Positions 53,428 through 63,387 of a DNA stretch of 63,540 nt are shown here, in pieces. Location of the stretch: assembly GCA_021780935.1 (NCBI GenBank), contig JAJXXT010000014.1, positions 1 to 63,540 of the forward strand, written 5' to 3'. Position numbers and translations under genes: made by a program. How positions within the stretch are numbered: position 1 is the first letter of the stretch; every line of letters begins with the position of its first letter. Under the pieces are notes generated by a model, which saw only the letters and a list, made by a program, of their open reading frames with translations, did no database searches and was not told the DNA's origin. The DNA is from Pseudomonadota bacterium (GTDB lineage: Bacteria > Pseudomonadota > Alphaproteobacteria > Acetobacterales > Acetobacteraceae).

Positions 53428-54120
53428 CTACAGCCGCACCACCTCGCCGTGGCGGGTCTCGGTCTCGGCGCAGAGATCAGCGATGGCGGCGGCGAATTGC
53501 TCGGGCTGGGGAAGCAGGTCCTGGTCCTCGCCGGGCATGGCGTGGCGGCGCAGGCGGGTGGCCATCGGCGGCGGCTCGGCGAGGTTGATGCGCAGGCGCG
53601 TGCTCTCGGTCTCGCCCGCCCAGGCCAGCACCAGATTGTGCTGTGCTGCCTTCGAGGCGCCGTACAGGCCCCAGTAGGCGCGCGGGCGCGTGGCGATGGT
53701 ATCGGTGACGAACACCGCCCTGCCCGCCTCGGCCAGCAGCAGCAGCGGCGCCGTGCTGCGGATCAGGTGCCAGGCGGCGGTGGCGTTGACCGCCAGCGTC
53801 CGCGCCCAGTCGCGGTCGGCGATCTGGTGGGCGGGTGTCAGCACGCCGAGCATGCCGGCCGCGTGCACCACGACATCGAGCCGGCCGAAGCGCTGGTAGA
53901 GGCTGGGGCCGATGCGATCGACCTCCTCGCCCTCCATGAGGTCGAGCGGCAGCAAGGTCGCCTCGCCCCCCTCGGCGCGCAGCGTGTCGTCGAGTTCCTC
54001 AAGCGCGCCCTGGGTGCGGGCGGTCGCGACCACATGCACGCCGCGCCGCGCCAGTTCGCGCGCGACCGCGCGGCCAAGGCCCCGGCTGGCGCCGGTGACG
54101 AGGGCGATCCGTTGCGTCAT
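53428..54120 (-). CDS. SDR family NAD(P)-dependent oxidoreductase
   Basis: A 230-residue short-chain dehydrogenase. TGASRGLG is the cofactor motif; VHAAG stands in place of the usual NNAG. The catalytic Tyr/Lys motif is YGASK, and the residue where Ser is expected is in VFVTDTIATRP (Thr), so the triad may be Thr-Tyr-Lys. It is 5 bases past the purF stop, the last gene of the long minus-strand run. Substrate unknown. Confidence 0.87.
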   Translation of the reverse strand: MTQRIALVTGASRGLGRAVARELARRGVHVVATARTQGALEELDDTLRAEGGEATLLPLDLMEGEEVDRIGPSLYQRFGRLDVVVHAAGMLGVLTPAHQIADRDWARTLAVNATAAWHLIRSTAPLLLLAEAGRAVFVTDTIATRPRAYWGLYGASKAAQHNLVLAWAGETESTRLRINLAEPPPMATRLRRHAMPGEDQDLLPQPEQFAAAIADLCAETETRHGEVVRL

Positions 54121-54125
54121 GAAAA

Positions 54126-55574
<1,449 letters not shown>

Positions 55575-55622
55575 GGGCTCAGGTCTCCGCGTGACGGGTT
55601 CGCGAGGGGTAAGGTTCAGGTG

Positions 55623-56387
55623 TCACGGTTTTGCGGGCGCGGCGCCGGCGGACGGTGTCGCGAAGGCGGGGGGAATGGCGGGCACGCCTGGCGTTGGTGC
55701 TGGCGCGGCTGGCGATGCCCCAGGGGATGATGTCGCAGGGGAGGATGTCGCAGGGGACGATGTCGAGGCTGCGGATGGCGTGCCGACTGGCAGCGCCGCG
55801 CCGGCGGCGTTGCCCACGGCGCTCGCCGCCGCACCGATCACCGCCGGCGTCAGCAGGCGCGGCAGCGGCAGCAGTTTTTTCTCGTCGAGGGACGCGACCC
55901 TGGGGCGGAAGCCGCCCGGCAGCAGGCCGGCGAGCCAGACCGCGCCGTCATGCGCGAAGGGCAGCAGCCGCGCCTGGCGCACCGGCTGCGGCCATTGCGC
56001 CGGCGGGATCGCCATGCCGGCGACGATATAGGCGATGATGCCGATCAGCGCCCCACGCAGCACGCCATAGGCAAGGCCGAGCGTGCGGTCGAGCCCGCCG
56101 AGCACGGAGCCACGCACCGCGCGGCCGATGATGTTGGTGATGATGGTGAAGATGATCAGCGCCAGAACGAAGACGATGCCGTAGGTCGCGATGTCGGCGA
56201 ACTGCTTGTTGGGGATCCAGCCCAGCACGTAGGGGTTGGCCACCGGATAGCCCCTCCAGGCGACGTAGGCCGCGGCCGCCCAGGCGGCGATGCCCAGCAC
56301 CTCGCGCACGAAGCCGCGCACGAAGGCGACGAACGCGGAGACGGCAACGATGGCCAGCAGGACGAAGTCTGCGGAGGTCAAGGGCAA
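55623..56387 (-). CDS. cvpA: CvpA family membrane protein
   Basis: A 254-residue protein. Four predicted helices occupy residues 1-130 (DFVLLAIVAVSAFVAFVRG first) with the CvpA-type conserved charged loop RGFVREVLGIAAW. A C-terminal soluble region includes a Ser/Thr/Pro/Ala-rich tail (about 195-254) encoded partly by 15-bp repeats. CvpA supports colicin V production and envelope homeostasis in enterics. It lies between radA and purF. Confidence 0.9.
   Translation of the reverse strand: MPLTSADFVLLAIVAVSAFVAFVRGFVREVLGIAAWAAAAYVAWRGYPVANPYVLGWIPNKQFADIATYGIVFVLALIIFTIITNIIGRAVRGSVLGGLDRTLGLAYGVLRGALIGIIAYIVAGMAIPPAQWPQPVRQARLLPFAHDGAVWLAGLLPGGFRPRVASLDEKKLLPLPRLLTPAVIGAAASAVGNAAGAALPVGTPSAASTSSPATSSPATSSPGASPAAPAPTPGVPAIPPAFATPSAGAAPAKP
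55721..55765 (-). repeat. 15-bp tandem repeat in the cvpA tail
   Basis: CAGGGGATGATGTCG, CAGGGGAGGATGTCG and CAGGGGACGATGTCG are three units that encode the SSPAT/SSPGA repeats in the cvpA C-terminal tail. Confidence 0.88.
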
Positions 56388-56430
56388 CGATCCCTGGGAA
56401 CGGCGGTGGGCGCGGGTGGCGGCGTGCCAG

Positions 56431-56475
56431 TCACTCTATATCCGGTCACTCTATATCAGGACTCTCTATATCGGG
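56431..56475. repeat. Three 15-bp repeats, TCACTCTATATCNGG, between radA and cvpA
   Basis: TCACTCTATATCCGG (56431), TCACTCTATATCAGG (56446) and ACTCTCTATATCGGG (56461). Read on the coding strand each unit contains GATATAGAG. The array is AT-rich against a GC-rich background. It lies 44 bases upstream of the cvpA start and may affect cvpA-purF expression. Confidence 0.9.
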
Positions 56476-56523
56476 CGCGGCATGCCTGTCGCCAGACCGT
56501 CATGCGGATGGCTTGCCTGCGCC

Positions 56524-57927
56524 TCATGCGGATGCTGTCGTCTTGTTGGTCAGGAACCGTGCCACCAGATCGCCGAGATGGCCGACCTCCGCCAGGGAAA
56601 GCCCCTCCGGCGCGGCCGGCTGGCGGTTGCCGCGGGCCACGCGCCGGGGCAGGCAGGCGGCGGAAAACCCGAGCTTCTGCGCCTCTTTCAGCCGCGCCTC
56701 AGCATGCGCGACCTGGCGCACCTCGCCCGAAATCCCGACCTCTCCGAAAAACACGCAGCCGGCATCGGTGGGCTGGTCGGCGACCGCGGAGACGATGGCG
56801 GCGGCAACCGCGAGGTCGGCCGCCGGCTCCGCGATGCGCAGGCCGCCGGCGACGTTGAGATAGACGTCCGAGCCCGAGAGCCGCAGCCCGCAGCGCGATT
56901 CCAGCACCGCGAGCAGCATCGACAGCCGCGAGGAATCCCACCCCACCGTCGCGCGCCGTGGCGAACCGCCGGCATTGCTCGCGAGCAGGCACTGGATTTC
57001 CACCAGCACCGGCCGCGTACCCTCGACGCCCGCGAACACGGCGCTGCCCGAGACATTGCCGCGCCGCTCGGCGAGGAACAGGGCCGAGGGGTTGGCGACC
57101 TCGGCAAGCCCGGTTTCCGTCATCTCGAAAACGCCGATCTCGTCGGTCGCGCCATAACGGTTCTTGACCCCGCGCAGCACGCGGAACTGGTGGCCGCGAT
57201 CGCCCTCGAAGTAGAGCACCGCGTCCACCATGTGCTCCAGCACGCGCGGCCCGGCGATCGCGCCCTCCTTGGTCACATGCCCGACCAGCACCACGGCGAA
57301 GCCCTGGGATTTGGCGAGGCGGATCAGCTCGAAGGCGGAGGCGCGAACCTGGCTCACCGAGCCGGGGGCGGCATCGAGCGAGTCGAGCCACATCGTCTGG
57401 ATGGAGTCGATCACCACCAGACTGGCATCCCGCGCCGCCTCCAGGGATGCTGCGATGTCGCGCAGGTTGATCGCCGCCGCGAGTTCGAGCGGTGCCGTGG
57501 CGAGGCCGAGGCGGCGGGCACGCAGGCGCACCTGCTCGATGGATTCCTCGCCGGAAATATAGAGCGCGCGCCGGCCGCCTTCGGCGAGGCTGGCCGCGGC
57601 CTGCAACAGCAGCGTCGACTTGCCGATGCCGGGGTCGCCGCCGAGCAGCACGGCGGAGCCCGGCACCAGCCCGCCGCCGAGCACACGATCGAGCTCCGCG
57701 ATGCCGCTCGCGGCACGCGGCGGTGGCTCTGCCTCGCCGGCCAACGCCACGAAATCGAGCCGCCGGCCCTTCGCACCGCCGCGCGCGGCGCCGGGTGCGG
57801 CCGCGGAGGGGGTCGATGCCTCCTCGGCGATCGAGTTCCAGGCGCCGCAGGTCTCGCAGCGGCCGGCCCATTTCGGCGTCACCGCGCCGCATTGCGCGCA
57901 GACGAAGCGGGGGACGGCGCGGGCTAT
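56524..57927 (-). CDS. radA: DNA repair protein RadA, apparent ATA start
   Basis: RadA promotes branch migration in recombination. With a start at ATA (57925-57927) the protein is 467 residues, MARAVPRFVCAQCG..., with an intact four-Cys zinc finger (C10, C13, C24, C27). Then come Walker A GGDPGIGKST, the RadA-specific KNRYGAT motif and a Lon-like C-terminal domain. The first ATG/GTG/TTG in this frame is GTG at 57882, inside the zinc finger and losing C10 and C13. GGAG lies eight bases before the ATA, and ATA overlaps the mlaF stop (ATAG). The family start fits an upstream start well. Confidence 0.85.
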   Translation of the reverse strand: MARAVPRFVCAQCGAVTPKWAGRCETCGAWNSIAEEASTPSAAAPGAARGGAKGRRLDFVALAGEAEPPPRAASGIAELDRVLGGGLVPGSAVLLGGDPGIGKSTLLLQAAASLAEGGRRALYISGEESIEQVRLRARRLGLATAPLELAAAINLRDIAASLEAARDASLVVIDSIQTMWLDSLDAAPGSVSQVRASAFELIRLAKSQGFAVVLVGHVTKEGAIAGPRVLEHMVDAVLYFEGDRGHQFRVLRGVKNRYGATDEIGVFEMTETGLAEVANPSALFLAERRGNVSGSAVFAGVEGTRPVLVEIQCLLASNAGGSPRRATVGWDSSRLSMLLAVLESRCGLRLSGSDVYLNVAGGLRIAEPAADLAVAAAIVSAVADQPTDAGCVFFGEVGISGEVRQVAHAEARLKEAQKLGFSAACLPRRVARGNRQPAAPEGLSLAEVGHLGDLVARFLTNKTTASA

Positions 57928-58712
57928 CGCCGTAGCTCCATGGTGATCGGCCCTTCGCGGCGACCATGGGTGAACTGATCGACCACCGGGTTGCCGCTCG
58001 CCATCAGCGCCTGCGGACCTCCCTGCCAGATGATGCGGCCCTTGTGCAGCATCGCGACCTGGTCGGCGATGCGCGCGGCACTCGCCATGTCGTGGGTGAT
58101 GGCGATGGCGGTGCTGCCGAGGCGCCTGACCACATCGACGATCAGCCCGTCGATGACGGCCCCCATGATCGGGTCGAGCCCGGTGGTCGGCTCGTCGAAG
58201 AACAGCAGGTCGGGGGAGGCCGCGACGGCACGGGCCAGGGCGACGCGCTTCTGCATGCCGCCCGACAGCTCCGCCGGCCAGAGATCGCCCACGCTCGCGG
58301 CAAGGCCGACCTGCGCCAGCACCGCATCGGCGCGCCCGCGCGCCTCGCGCCGGGCCACGCCGTGCCGGGCGAGCAGGCCGAAGGCGACATTTTCCCAGAC
58401 CGGCAGGCTGTCGAACAGCGCGCCGTTTTGAAACAGCATGCCCATGGTGGCCATCGCCTGCTCACGCGCCTCGCGGCCCATCGCCAGCAGGTTCCGCCCG
58501 TCGAGCTCGATCGTGCCGGCGTCGGGTTCGACGAGGCCGAGGATGCATTTGATCAGCACCGACTTGCCGCTGCCGGAGCCGCCGATGACGACGAGCGAGG
58601 TGGCGGCGGGCACGTCGAGGTCGATGCCGTCCAGCACCTGCTTGGCGCCGAACGCCTTGCGCAGGCCGCGGATGCGCAGCTTCGGAACGGCGCCATTCGC
58701 TGGCGTGTTCAT
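57924..58712 (-). CDS. mlaF: ABC transporter ATP-binding protein MlaF-like
   Basis: A 262-residue ATPase of the lipid-asymmetry family. Walker A GGSGSGKS (44-51), signature LSGGMQKR, Walker B LLFFDEPTTGLDP and the switch His in AITHDM are present. It should drive phospholipid transport with the MlaE-like permease whose gene overlaps by four bases. MlaD and periplasmic MlaC are not encoded here. Confidence 0.93.
   Translation of the reverse strand: MNTPANGAVPKLRIRGLRKAFGAKQVLDGIDLDVPAATSLVVIGGSGSGKSVLIKCILGLVEPDAGTIELDGRNLLAMGREAREQAMATMGMLFQNGALFDSLPVWENVAFGLLARHGVARREARGRADAVLAQVGLAASVGDLWPAELSGGMQKRVALARAVAASPDLLFFDEPTTGLDPIMGAVIDGLIVDVVRRLGSTAIAITHDMASAARIADQVAMLHKGRIIWQGGPQALMASGNPVVDQFTHGRREGPITMELRR
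57936..57939 (-). promoter_or_regulatory. Shine-Dalgarno GGAG eight bases before the radA ATA
   Basis: The GGAG is inside the last codons of mlaF (ATGGAG). It is correctly spaced for initiation at the ATA and supports translational coupling. Confidence 0.55.
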
Positions 58713-59503
58713 CGGACGAAAAAAATCTCGGTCAGCACATAGTCGAAGGCAAGGATGAGCACCGAGGCCGAGACTACCGCCGCGGTGGTGGCGCTGCCGA
58801 CACCCTGCGCGCCGCCCTTGGAGTTGTAGCCGTGGTAGCAGCCCATCAGCGCCACCAGAAAGCCAAACACCGAGGCCTTGGCGAGGCCGGAGACGACGTC
58901 CTGGGTCTGCACGAAATTGAGCGTGTTTTCGAGATAGACATGGCCGTTGAAGCCGAGCCGCAAGGTGGCGATGATATAGCCGCCGAGCACGCCCAGGATG
59001 TCGGCGACGACCACCAGCAGCGGCAGCGCGATGGCGCCGGCCAGCAGGCGCGGCGCCACAAGGTATTTCATTGGGTTGGTCGAGAGCGTGGTCAGCGCAT
59101 CCACCTGGTCGGTGACGCGCATCGTGCCGAGTTCCGCGGCCATCGCGGCGCCCGCGCGGCCGGCGACCATGAGCCCGGCGAGCACCGGCCCCAGCTCGCG
59201 CGTGACCGAGAGCACGACCAGGCTGGCGACCGCGGACTCGGCGGAGAAGCGGGCGAGGCCGGTCGCCGATTGCAGCGCCAGCACCATGCCGGTGAAGATC
59301 GCGGTAAGCGCCACCACCGGCAGCGAGAAATAGCCGATCTCCGCCAGCGCCCGGCCGAACATGCGCGGGTAGAAGGGCGGGCGGACGATCTGCGACACGC
59401 CTTCGGCCGCGAACAGGGTGATGCGCCCGCACAGCCGCGCGGCACCCAGCACGGCGGCCCCGATCGACGCCACCCCATCGAGCAGGCGCTGCATCAGCGG
59501 CAC
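58709..59503 (-). CDS. mlaE: MlaE family lipid ABC transporter permease
   Basis: A 264-residue permease of the MlaE/YrbE family. Five to six helices are predicted, with the family segments REIGYFSLPVVALTAIFTG-like (IGYFSLPVVALTAIFTG) and RELGPVLAGLMVAGRAGAA and the C-terminal SKGGAQGVGSATTAAVV. It moves lipids between membranes with MlaF. It starts 7 bases after the alr stop; ATG 59494 is an alternative start. The position in an alr-mla-radA run is unusual compared with the mlaFEDCB operon of enterics. Confidence 0.92.
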   Translation of the reverse strand: MPLMQRLLDGVASIGAAVLGAARLCGRITLFAAEGVSQIVRPPFYPRMFGRALAEIGYFSLPVVALTAIFTGMVLALQSATGLARFSAESAVASLVVLSVTRELGPVLAGLMVAGRAGAAMAAELGTMRVTDQVDALTTLSTNPMKYLVAPRLLAGAIALPLLVVVADILGVLGGYIIATLRLGFNGHVYLENTLNFVQTQDVVSGLAKASVFGFLVALMGCYHGYNSKGGAQGVGSATTAAVVSASVLILAFDYVLTEIFFVR

Positions 59504-59510
59504 CGCCGCG

Positions 59511-60629
59511 TCAGCGGTAGCATCGCGCGACCCGCGGACCGAGGCGCGTCAACACCTCATAGGCGTTGGTGCCGGCCCAGGCGGCGACGGTCTCGGCGGC
59601 AAGGCCCTCCCCAAGCAGGGTAACGCGGGAGCCCTCGGCAAGGCCGGGCACGCCGGTGGCGTCATAGGTCGTCAGGTCCATGGAGACGCGGCCTACCAGC
59701 GGCAGCACATGCCCGTCAAAGAGGGCGTGGCCGGAATTGCCGAGCACCCGCGGCCAGCCATCGGCGTAGCCGACGGCGACGGTGGCGATGCGGCTGGGCC
59801 GCGCGGCGCGCCAGGTGGCGTTGTAGCCGACACTGTCGCCGGCGCGGATGTCGCGCAGTTGCAGCACCGGGGCGGTGAGCCGGCCCGCCGGCTGCATCGG
59901 GTTGGCGTGGCCGGGCGTGGCGTTGATGCCGTAGAGCGCCGCCCCCGGCCGGGCGAGATCCGAGGCGAAATCCGGCCCGAGAAAGATGCCGGAGGAGTTG
60001 GCGAGGCTGGTCCGCCACCCGGGAAACCGCGCCGCAAGCTGCCCGAAGCGCTCTCGCTGGGCGGCGTTGGCGGGGTTCGCCGGCTCCTCGGAGGCCGCGA
60101 GATGGGTCATCAGCAGCGCCACCTCGATGCCGGCGAGCAGCCCGGGCTCCGCGGCGATGGCGGCCATATCGGCCTCGCTGAGCCCGAGGCGGTTCATGCC
60201 GGTATCCGCGTGCAGGAACGCGGTGCCGCCGCCGGCGCCGCGCCACAGCGCGATCTGCGCCAGGCTCGACAGGACGGGCACGAGATCGGCGGCGCGGCAG
60301 GAAGCGATCTCAGCCGGCCCGAGACCGTTGAGCACGGCGATGCGCGGCGGCGGCAAAGATGCGTGGAGGGCGGCGCGCAGGGCGCGCGCCTCGGCGAAAT
60401 GGGCCGTGAAGAAAACCCGGCAGCCGGCGCGGGCCAGCGCCGGGGCGATGGCGACGGCGCCGTGGCCATAGGCATCGGCCTTGACCACGCCGGCGGCCTC
60501 GGCGCCGTGGCGGCGTGCCAGCTCGCGCCAATTGGCGACGATCGCGCCGGTATCGACGCTGAGCACCGCCCCCTGATGCGCGCGCCCTTCATCACCCTCC
60601 GTCGCTAGGGGCGCGCCGTGGTCGCTCAT
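59511..60629 (-). CDS. alr: Alanine racemase
   Basis: PLP enzyme making D-alanine for peptidoglycan. The 372-residue protein has K50 in VVKADAYGHG as the PLP lysine, HADTGMNRLG, the catalytic Tyr region GDSVGYNATW, and VGRVSMDLTTYD. ATG 60629 is chosen; a GTG three codons upstream is possible. It begins 61 bases after the dnaB stop, in the dnaB-alr-mla-radA run. Confidence 0.93.
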   Translation of the reverse strand: MSDHGAPLATEGDEGRAHQGAVLSVDTGAIVANWRELARRHGAEAAGVVKADAYGHGAVAIAPALARAGCRVFFTAHFAEARALRAALHASLPPPRIAVLNGLGPAEIASCRAADLVPVLSSLAQIALWRGAGGGTAFLHADTGMNRLGLSEADMAAIAAEPGLLAGIEVALLMTHLAASEEPANPANAAQRERFGQLAARFPGWRTSLANSSGIFLGPDFASDLARPGAALYGINATPGHANPMQPAGRLTAPVLQLRDIRAGDSVGYNATWRAARPSRIATVAVGYADGWPRVLGNSGHALFDGHVLPLVGRVSMDLTTYDATGVPGLAEGSRVTLLGEGLAAETVAAWAGTNAYEVLTRLGPRVARCYR

Positions 60630-60639
60630 GCCATGCACC

Positions 60640-60703
60640 GAGCTTGTGCCACGACCCGAACTCGTCCCAGGCCCGGAACTGGTGCCATCCTCAGAACTCG
60701 TCG
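60640..60703. repeat. 18-bp degenerate tandem repeat in the dnaB-alr spacer
   Basis: GAGCTTGTGCC (60640), GAACTCGTCCC (60658), GAACTGGTGCC (60676) and GAACTCGTCG (60694) recur every 18 bases. The last copy overlaps the 3' end of dnaB. The sequence differs from the other repeats in this window. Confidence 0.7.
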
Positions 60704-62187
60704 TTATGCACCTGGTCGAGATCGGCGAAGCGGGTGAACTCGCCCTCGAAGAAGACCTCGACCGTGCCGGTGGGGCCGTGACGCTGCTTTTCGATCAGCA
60801 GCTCCGCCTTGTTGTGCACCTTCTCCATGTTTTCCTGCCAGCGCGCCAGCGCGTCCTCATGCTTGGCGGGGTTGTCGAAGGCCATGGCCTTCGGCTTGCG
60901 CATGTTGAGGTAGTATTCGTCGCGGTAGATGAAGATGACGACGTCGGCGTCCTGCTCGATACTGCCGGACTCACGCAAATCGGCAAGCTGGGGGCGCTTG
61001 TCATCGCGGCTTTCCACGGCGCGTGAGAGCTGCGAGGCGGCGATGACCGGCACATCGAGCTCCTTGGCAAGGGCCTTGAGCCCCTGGGTGATCATGCTGA
61101 TTTCCAGCACCCGGCTTTCCACCCGCTGTCCCGGCGAGGGGCGCATGAGCTGGAGGTAGTCCACCATCACCAGCGCCAGCCCGTTCGTGCGTTTGAGCCG
61201 GCGGCAGCGGCTGCGCAGCGCGGTCATCGTGATACCGGGCGTGTCGTCAATGAAGATCGGCAACGATCCAATCTCGCGGCTGACGCCGACGAAGCGGTCG
61301 AAGTCGCGCTGCAGGATGTCGCCGCGGCGGATGCGGTCGCCGGAGATGCGCGCGGCGTCGGCGAGGATGCGGTTGCCGACCTGCTCGGCGCTCATTTCGA
61401 GCGAGAAGATGGCGACCGACCGGCTCGGCATGGCGTTGGCGTCGGTGGTCCTTGCCTCGGCGAGGAAGGCGCGGCCGGCGGCCTGGGCGATCGAGGTCAG
61501 GAGCGAGGATTTGCCCATGCCCGGCCGCCCGGCCATGATGATGAGGTCGGATTTGTGCAGGCCGCCCATGCGCTTGTCGAGGTCACGCAGGCCGGTGGTG
61601 ATGCCCGAGATGCCGCCCGAGCTGCGCAGCGCTCGCTCGGCGGTGGCGACGGCCTGGGAGAGTGCGGTGTTGAACGTGACGAAGCCACGCTCGTTGTCGT
61701 GCTCGGCAAGCCGGTAAAGCGCGCCCTCCGCCTCCTCGATCTGGTGCTTGGCGTCGAGATCGGGGTTGGAGGCGAAGGCACCATTGACCACGGTCTCGCC
61801 GATATCGATGAGCTGGCGGCGCAGCCAGGCGTCGTGGATGGCGCGGCCGTAATCGGCGGCATTGATGATGCCGACCATGGCCGACACGAGTTGCGCCAGA
61901 TAAACGGTGCCGCCGACCTCGCCGAGCAGGCCGGAATGCTCGAACTCCGCCTTCAGCGTGACCGCGTCCGCGATCTGGCCGCTGCTGATGCGCTTGGCGA
62001 TCGCGGCGAAGATGCGGCCGTGAATCGGGTCGGCGAAGTGCTCGGGGTGGAGGAAGTCCGAGACCCGGTCGAAGGCGCCGTTATTGGCCAGCAGCGCGCC
62101 AAGCAACGCCTGTTCCGCCTCGACATTGGTGGGCGGCAGGCGCTGGGAGAGGCCCAGCAGCGACGACTCGGTCTCAGTTGCGTCCAT
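60691..62187 (-). CDS. dnaB: Replicative DNA helicase DnaB
   Basis: Hexameric helicase unwinding DNA at the fork. The 498-residue protein has the N-terminal helical domain (to about 130: PPTNVEAEQALLGALL, FADPIHGRIFAAI), linker, and RecA-like ATPase with Walker A GRPGMGKSS (about 218-228), DYLQLM in Walker B, and the arginine-finger region VIAASQLSRAVESRDDKRPQLADLRESG. ATG 62187 gives MDATETES; the longer frame upstream is not supported. It may be the first gene of the run to purF. Confidence 0.95.
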   Translation of the reverse strand: MDATETESSLLGLSQRLPPTNVEAEQALLGALLANNGAFDRVSDFLHPEHFADPIHGRIFAAIAKRISSGQIADAVTLKAEFEHSGLLGEVGGTVYLAQLVSAMVGIINAADYGRAIHDAWLRRQLIDIGETVVNGAFASNPDLDAKHQIEEAEGALYRLAEHDNERGFVTFNTALSQAVATAERALRSSGGISGITTGLRDLDKRMGGLHKSDLIIMAGRPGMGKSSLLTSIAQAAGRAFLAEARTTDANAMPSRSVAIFSLEMSAEQVGNRILADAARISGDRIRRGDILQRDFDRFVGVSREIGSLPIFIDDTPGITMTALRSRCRRLKRTNGLALVMVDYLQLMRPSPGQRVESRVLEISMITQGLKALAKELDVPVIAASQLSRAVESRDDKRPQLADLRESGSIEQDADVVIFIYRDEYYLNMRKPKAMAFDNPAKHEDALARWQENMEKVHNKAELLIEKQRHGPTGTVEVFFEGEFTRFADLDQVHNDEF

Positions 62188-62463
62188 GGGGACCAGCCTA
62201 CTCCCGGGTCGCGGATCGCGCACGATGGGCCAGGCTGTGGATGGTTGTGGATAGGGGGGATGGGATGACAGGCGGCTGCGTCGGGCAGAAACACGGGGGC
62301 GCGGGCTGGCCCGCCCGATGCCCGGTGCCCGGTTGGGGCAGCCCGCGATGGTTGCATCCCCAGGCCAGCGCACGCCGGATTCCCCGTTGCACCGATGCCA
62401 GGGCCGGAGGATGGTCTCTTGCTGCCCGGTTGCGATATCGACTGGCACTGATCCGGAGACCCG
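62188..62463. promoter_or_regulatory. Divergent control region of dnaB and the glycosyltransferase gene
   Basis: The 276-base gap holds no gene. It contains TGTGGATGG (62236-62244) and TGTGGATAG (62246-62254), two adjacent near-matches to the DnaA box TGTGGATAA, about 50 bases upstream of dnaB. No clear promoter pair was found. Confidence 0.45.
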
Positions 62464-63387
62464 ATGACCGCACAGGTTTCAAGACCACCATCATCGCGGC
62501 CATGGGGGCCGCCAATCGAGGTGACCCGATTATCGCCCGCGCTGGTCTGGCAATATGATAATTCCGGGCCTTGGGAGAGGGACTGGATCCACGAGCTGCT
62601 CGGTGATGTCTGTTCGCACGAGATCTATGATGATCGACGCTATCGAAGTACGTACGGTTTTATGTATGTTGTTGAAAACGAGGTGACTAAAACATTCCAC
62701 AACTATTGCCTCGATGCGAAGGCGCGAGGATGCGCGATAAGACTTCTTCATTTGGGCGACGAGGGTTTGCAACACGATCTCGGCGTCTACGCCTGCTGTG
62801 CAAAAATCTGGCGCAACCACTGGTCCGCATCGTTTCGACTTCATAACAATATCCGTTTCCTGCCGCTGGGCTACAAGTCTGGCTTCGCGCGCACCACGGC
62901 GCCACCGGCGTCGAGCGCACGCCCCTACCGATGGGGTTTTGCCGGCGATCCGCACAAGACCACGCGCCAGGACATGCTCGCGGCCATGCGAACCGTGGCC
63001 GACGGGCGGGAGCACCTGATCGCCGGCTGGGATGCACCTGATTCGCTGGACGTAAACAGCTACCGCGCCTTCATGGAATCCGTGGTCTTCGCTCCCTGCC
63101 CGCGCGGGTTTGTGTCGCCCGATTGCTTCCGGGTCTACGAGGCCCTCGAAGCGGGATGCATCCCAATCGTGGAGCGGCGCGGCAACGGCCTCGACGATTA
63201 TTTCACCGCGGCACTCGGCGATCATCCGCTGCCGTCGCTCGATCGCTGGAGCGAGGCGCCGGCACTCATCGCGGGGATTGCGCAGCACAACGGGATATCG
63301 TCGCTACAAGCCATCTGTCTGTCATGGTGGGCCAGTTACAAAAAAGATTTGAAGAAAAAACTCTCTCGTGATTTCTCTAGAGCGTGA
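62464..63387 (+). CDS. Exostosin-like glycosyltransferase, 3' end inside IS630
   Basis: A 307-residue protein. The C-terminal half has the exostosin/RXYLT1-like signature: WGFAGDPHKTTRQDMLAAM, then VFAPCPRGFVSPDCFRVYEALEAGCIPIVERRG. Such enzymes add hexoses or glucuronic acid to surface glycans. The stretch is noticeably AT-richer than its neighbours, especially at the 3' end, which suggests horizontal acquisition. The last codons (R-A and the stop) lie past the TA target at 63378 and come from the IS; the original C-terminus may be lost. Confidence 0.85.
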   Translation: MTAQVSRPPSSRPWGPPIEVTRLSPALVWQYDNSGPWERDWIHELLGDVCSHEIYDDRRYRSTYGFMYVVENEVTKTFHNYCLDAKARGCAIRLLHLGDEGLQHDLGVYACCAKIWRNHWSASFRLHNNIRFLPLGYKSGFARTTAPPASSARPYRWGFAGDPHKTTRQDMLAAMRTVADGREHLIAGWDAPDSLDVNSYRAFMESVVFAPCPRGFVSPDCFRVYEALEAGCIPIVERRGNGLDDYFTAALGDHPLPSLDRWSEAPALIAGIAQHNGISSLQAICLSWWASYKKDLKKKLSRDFSRA

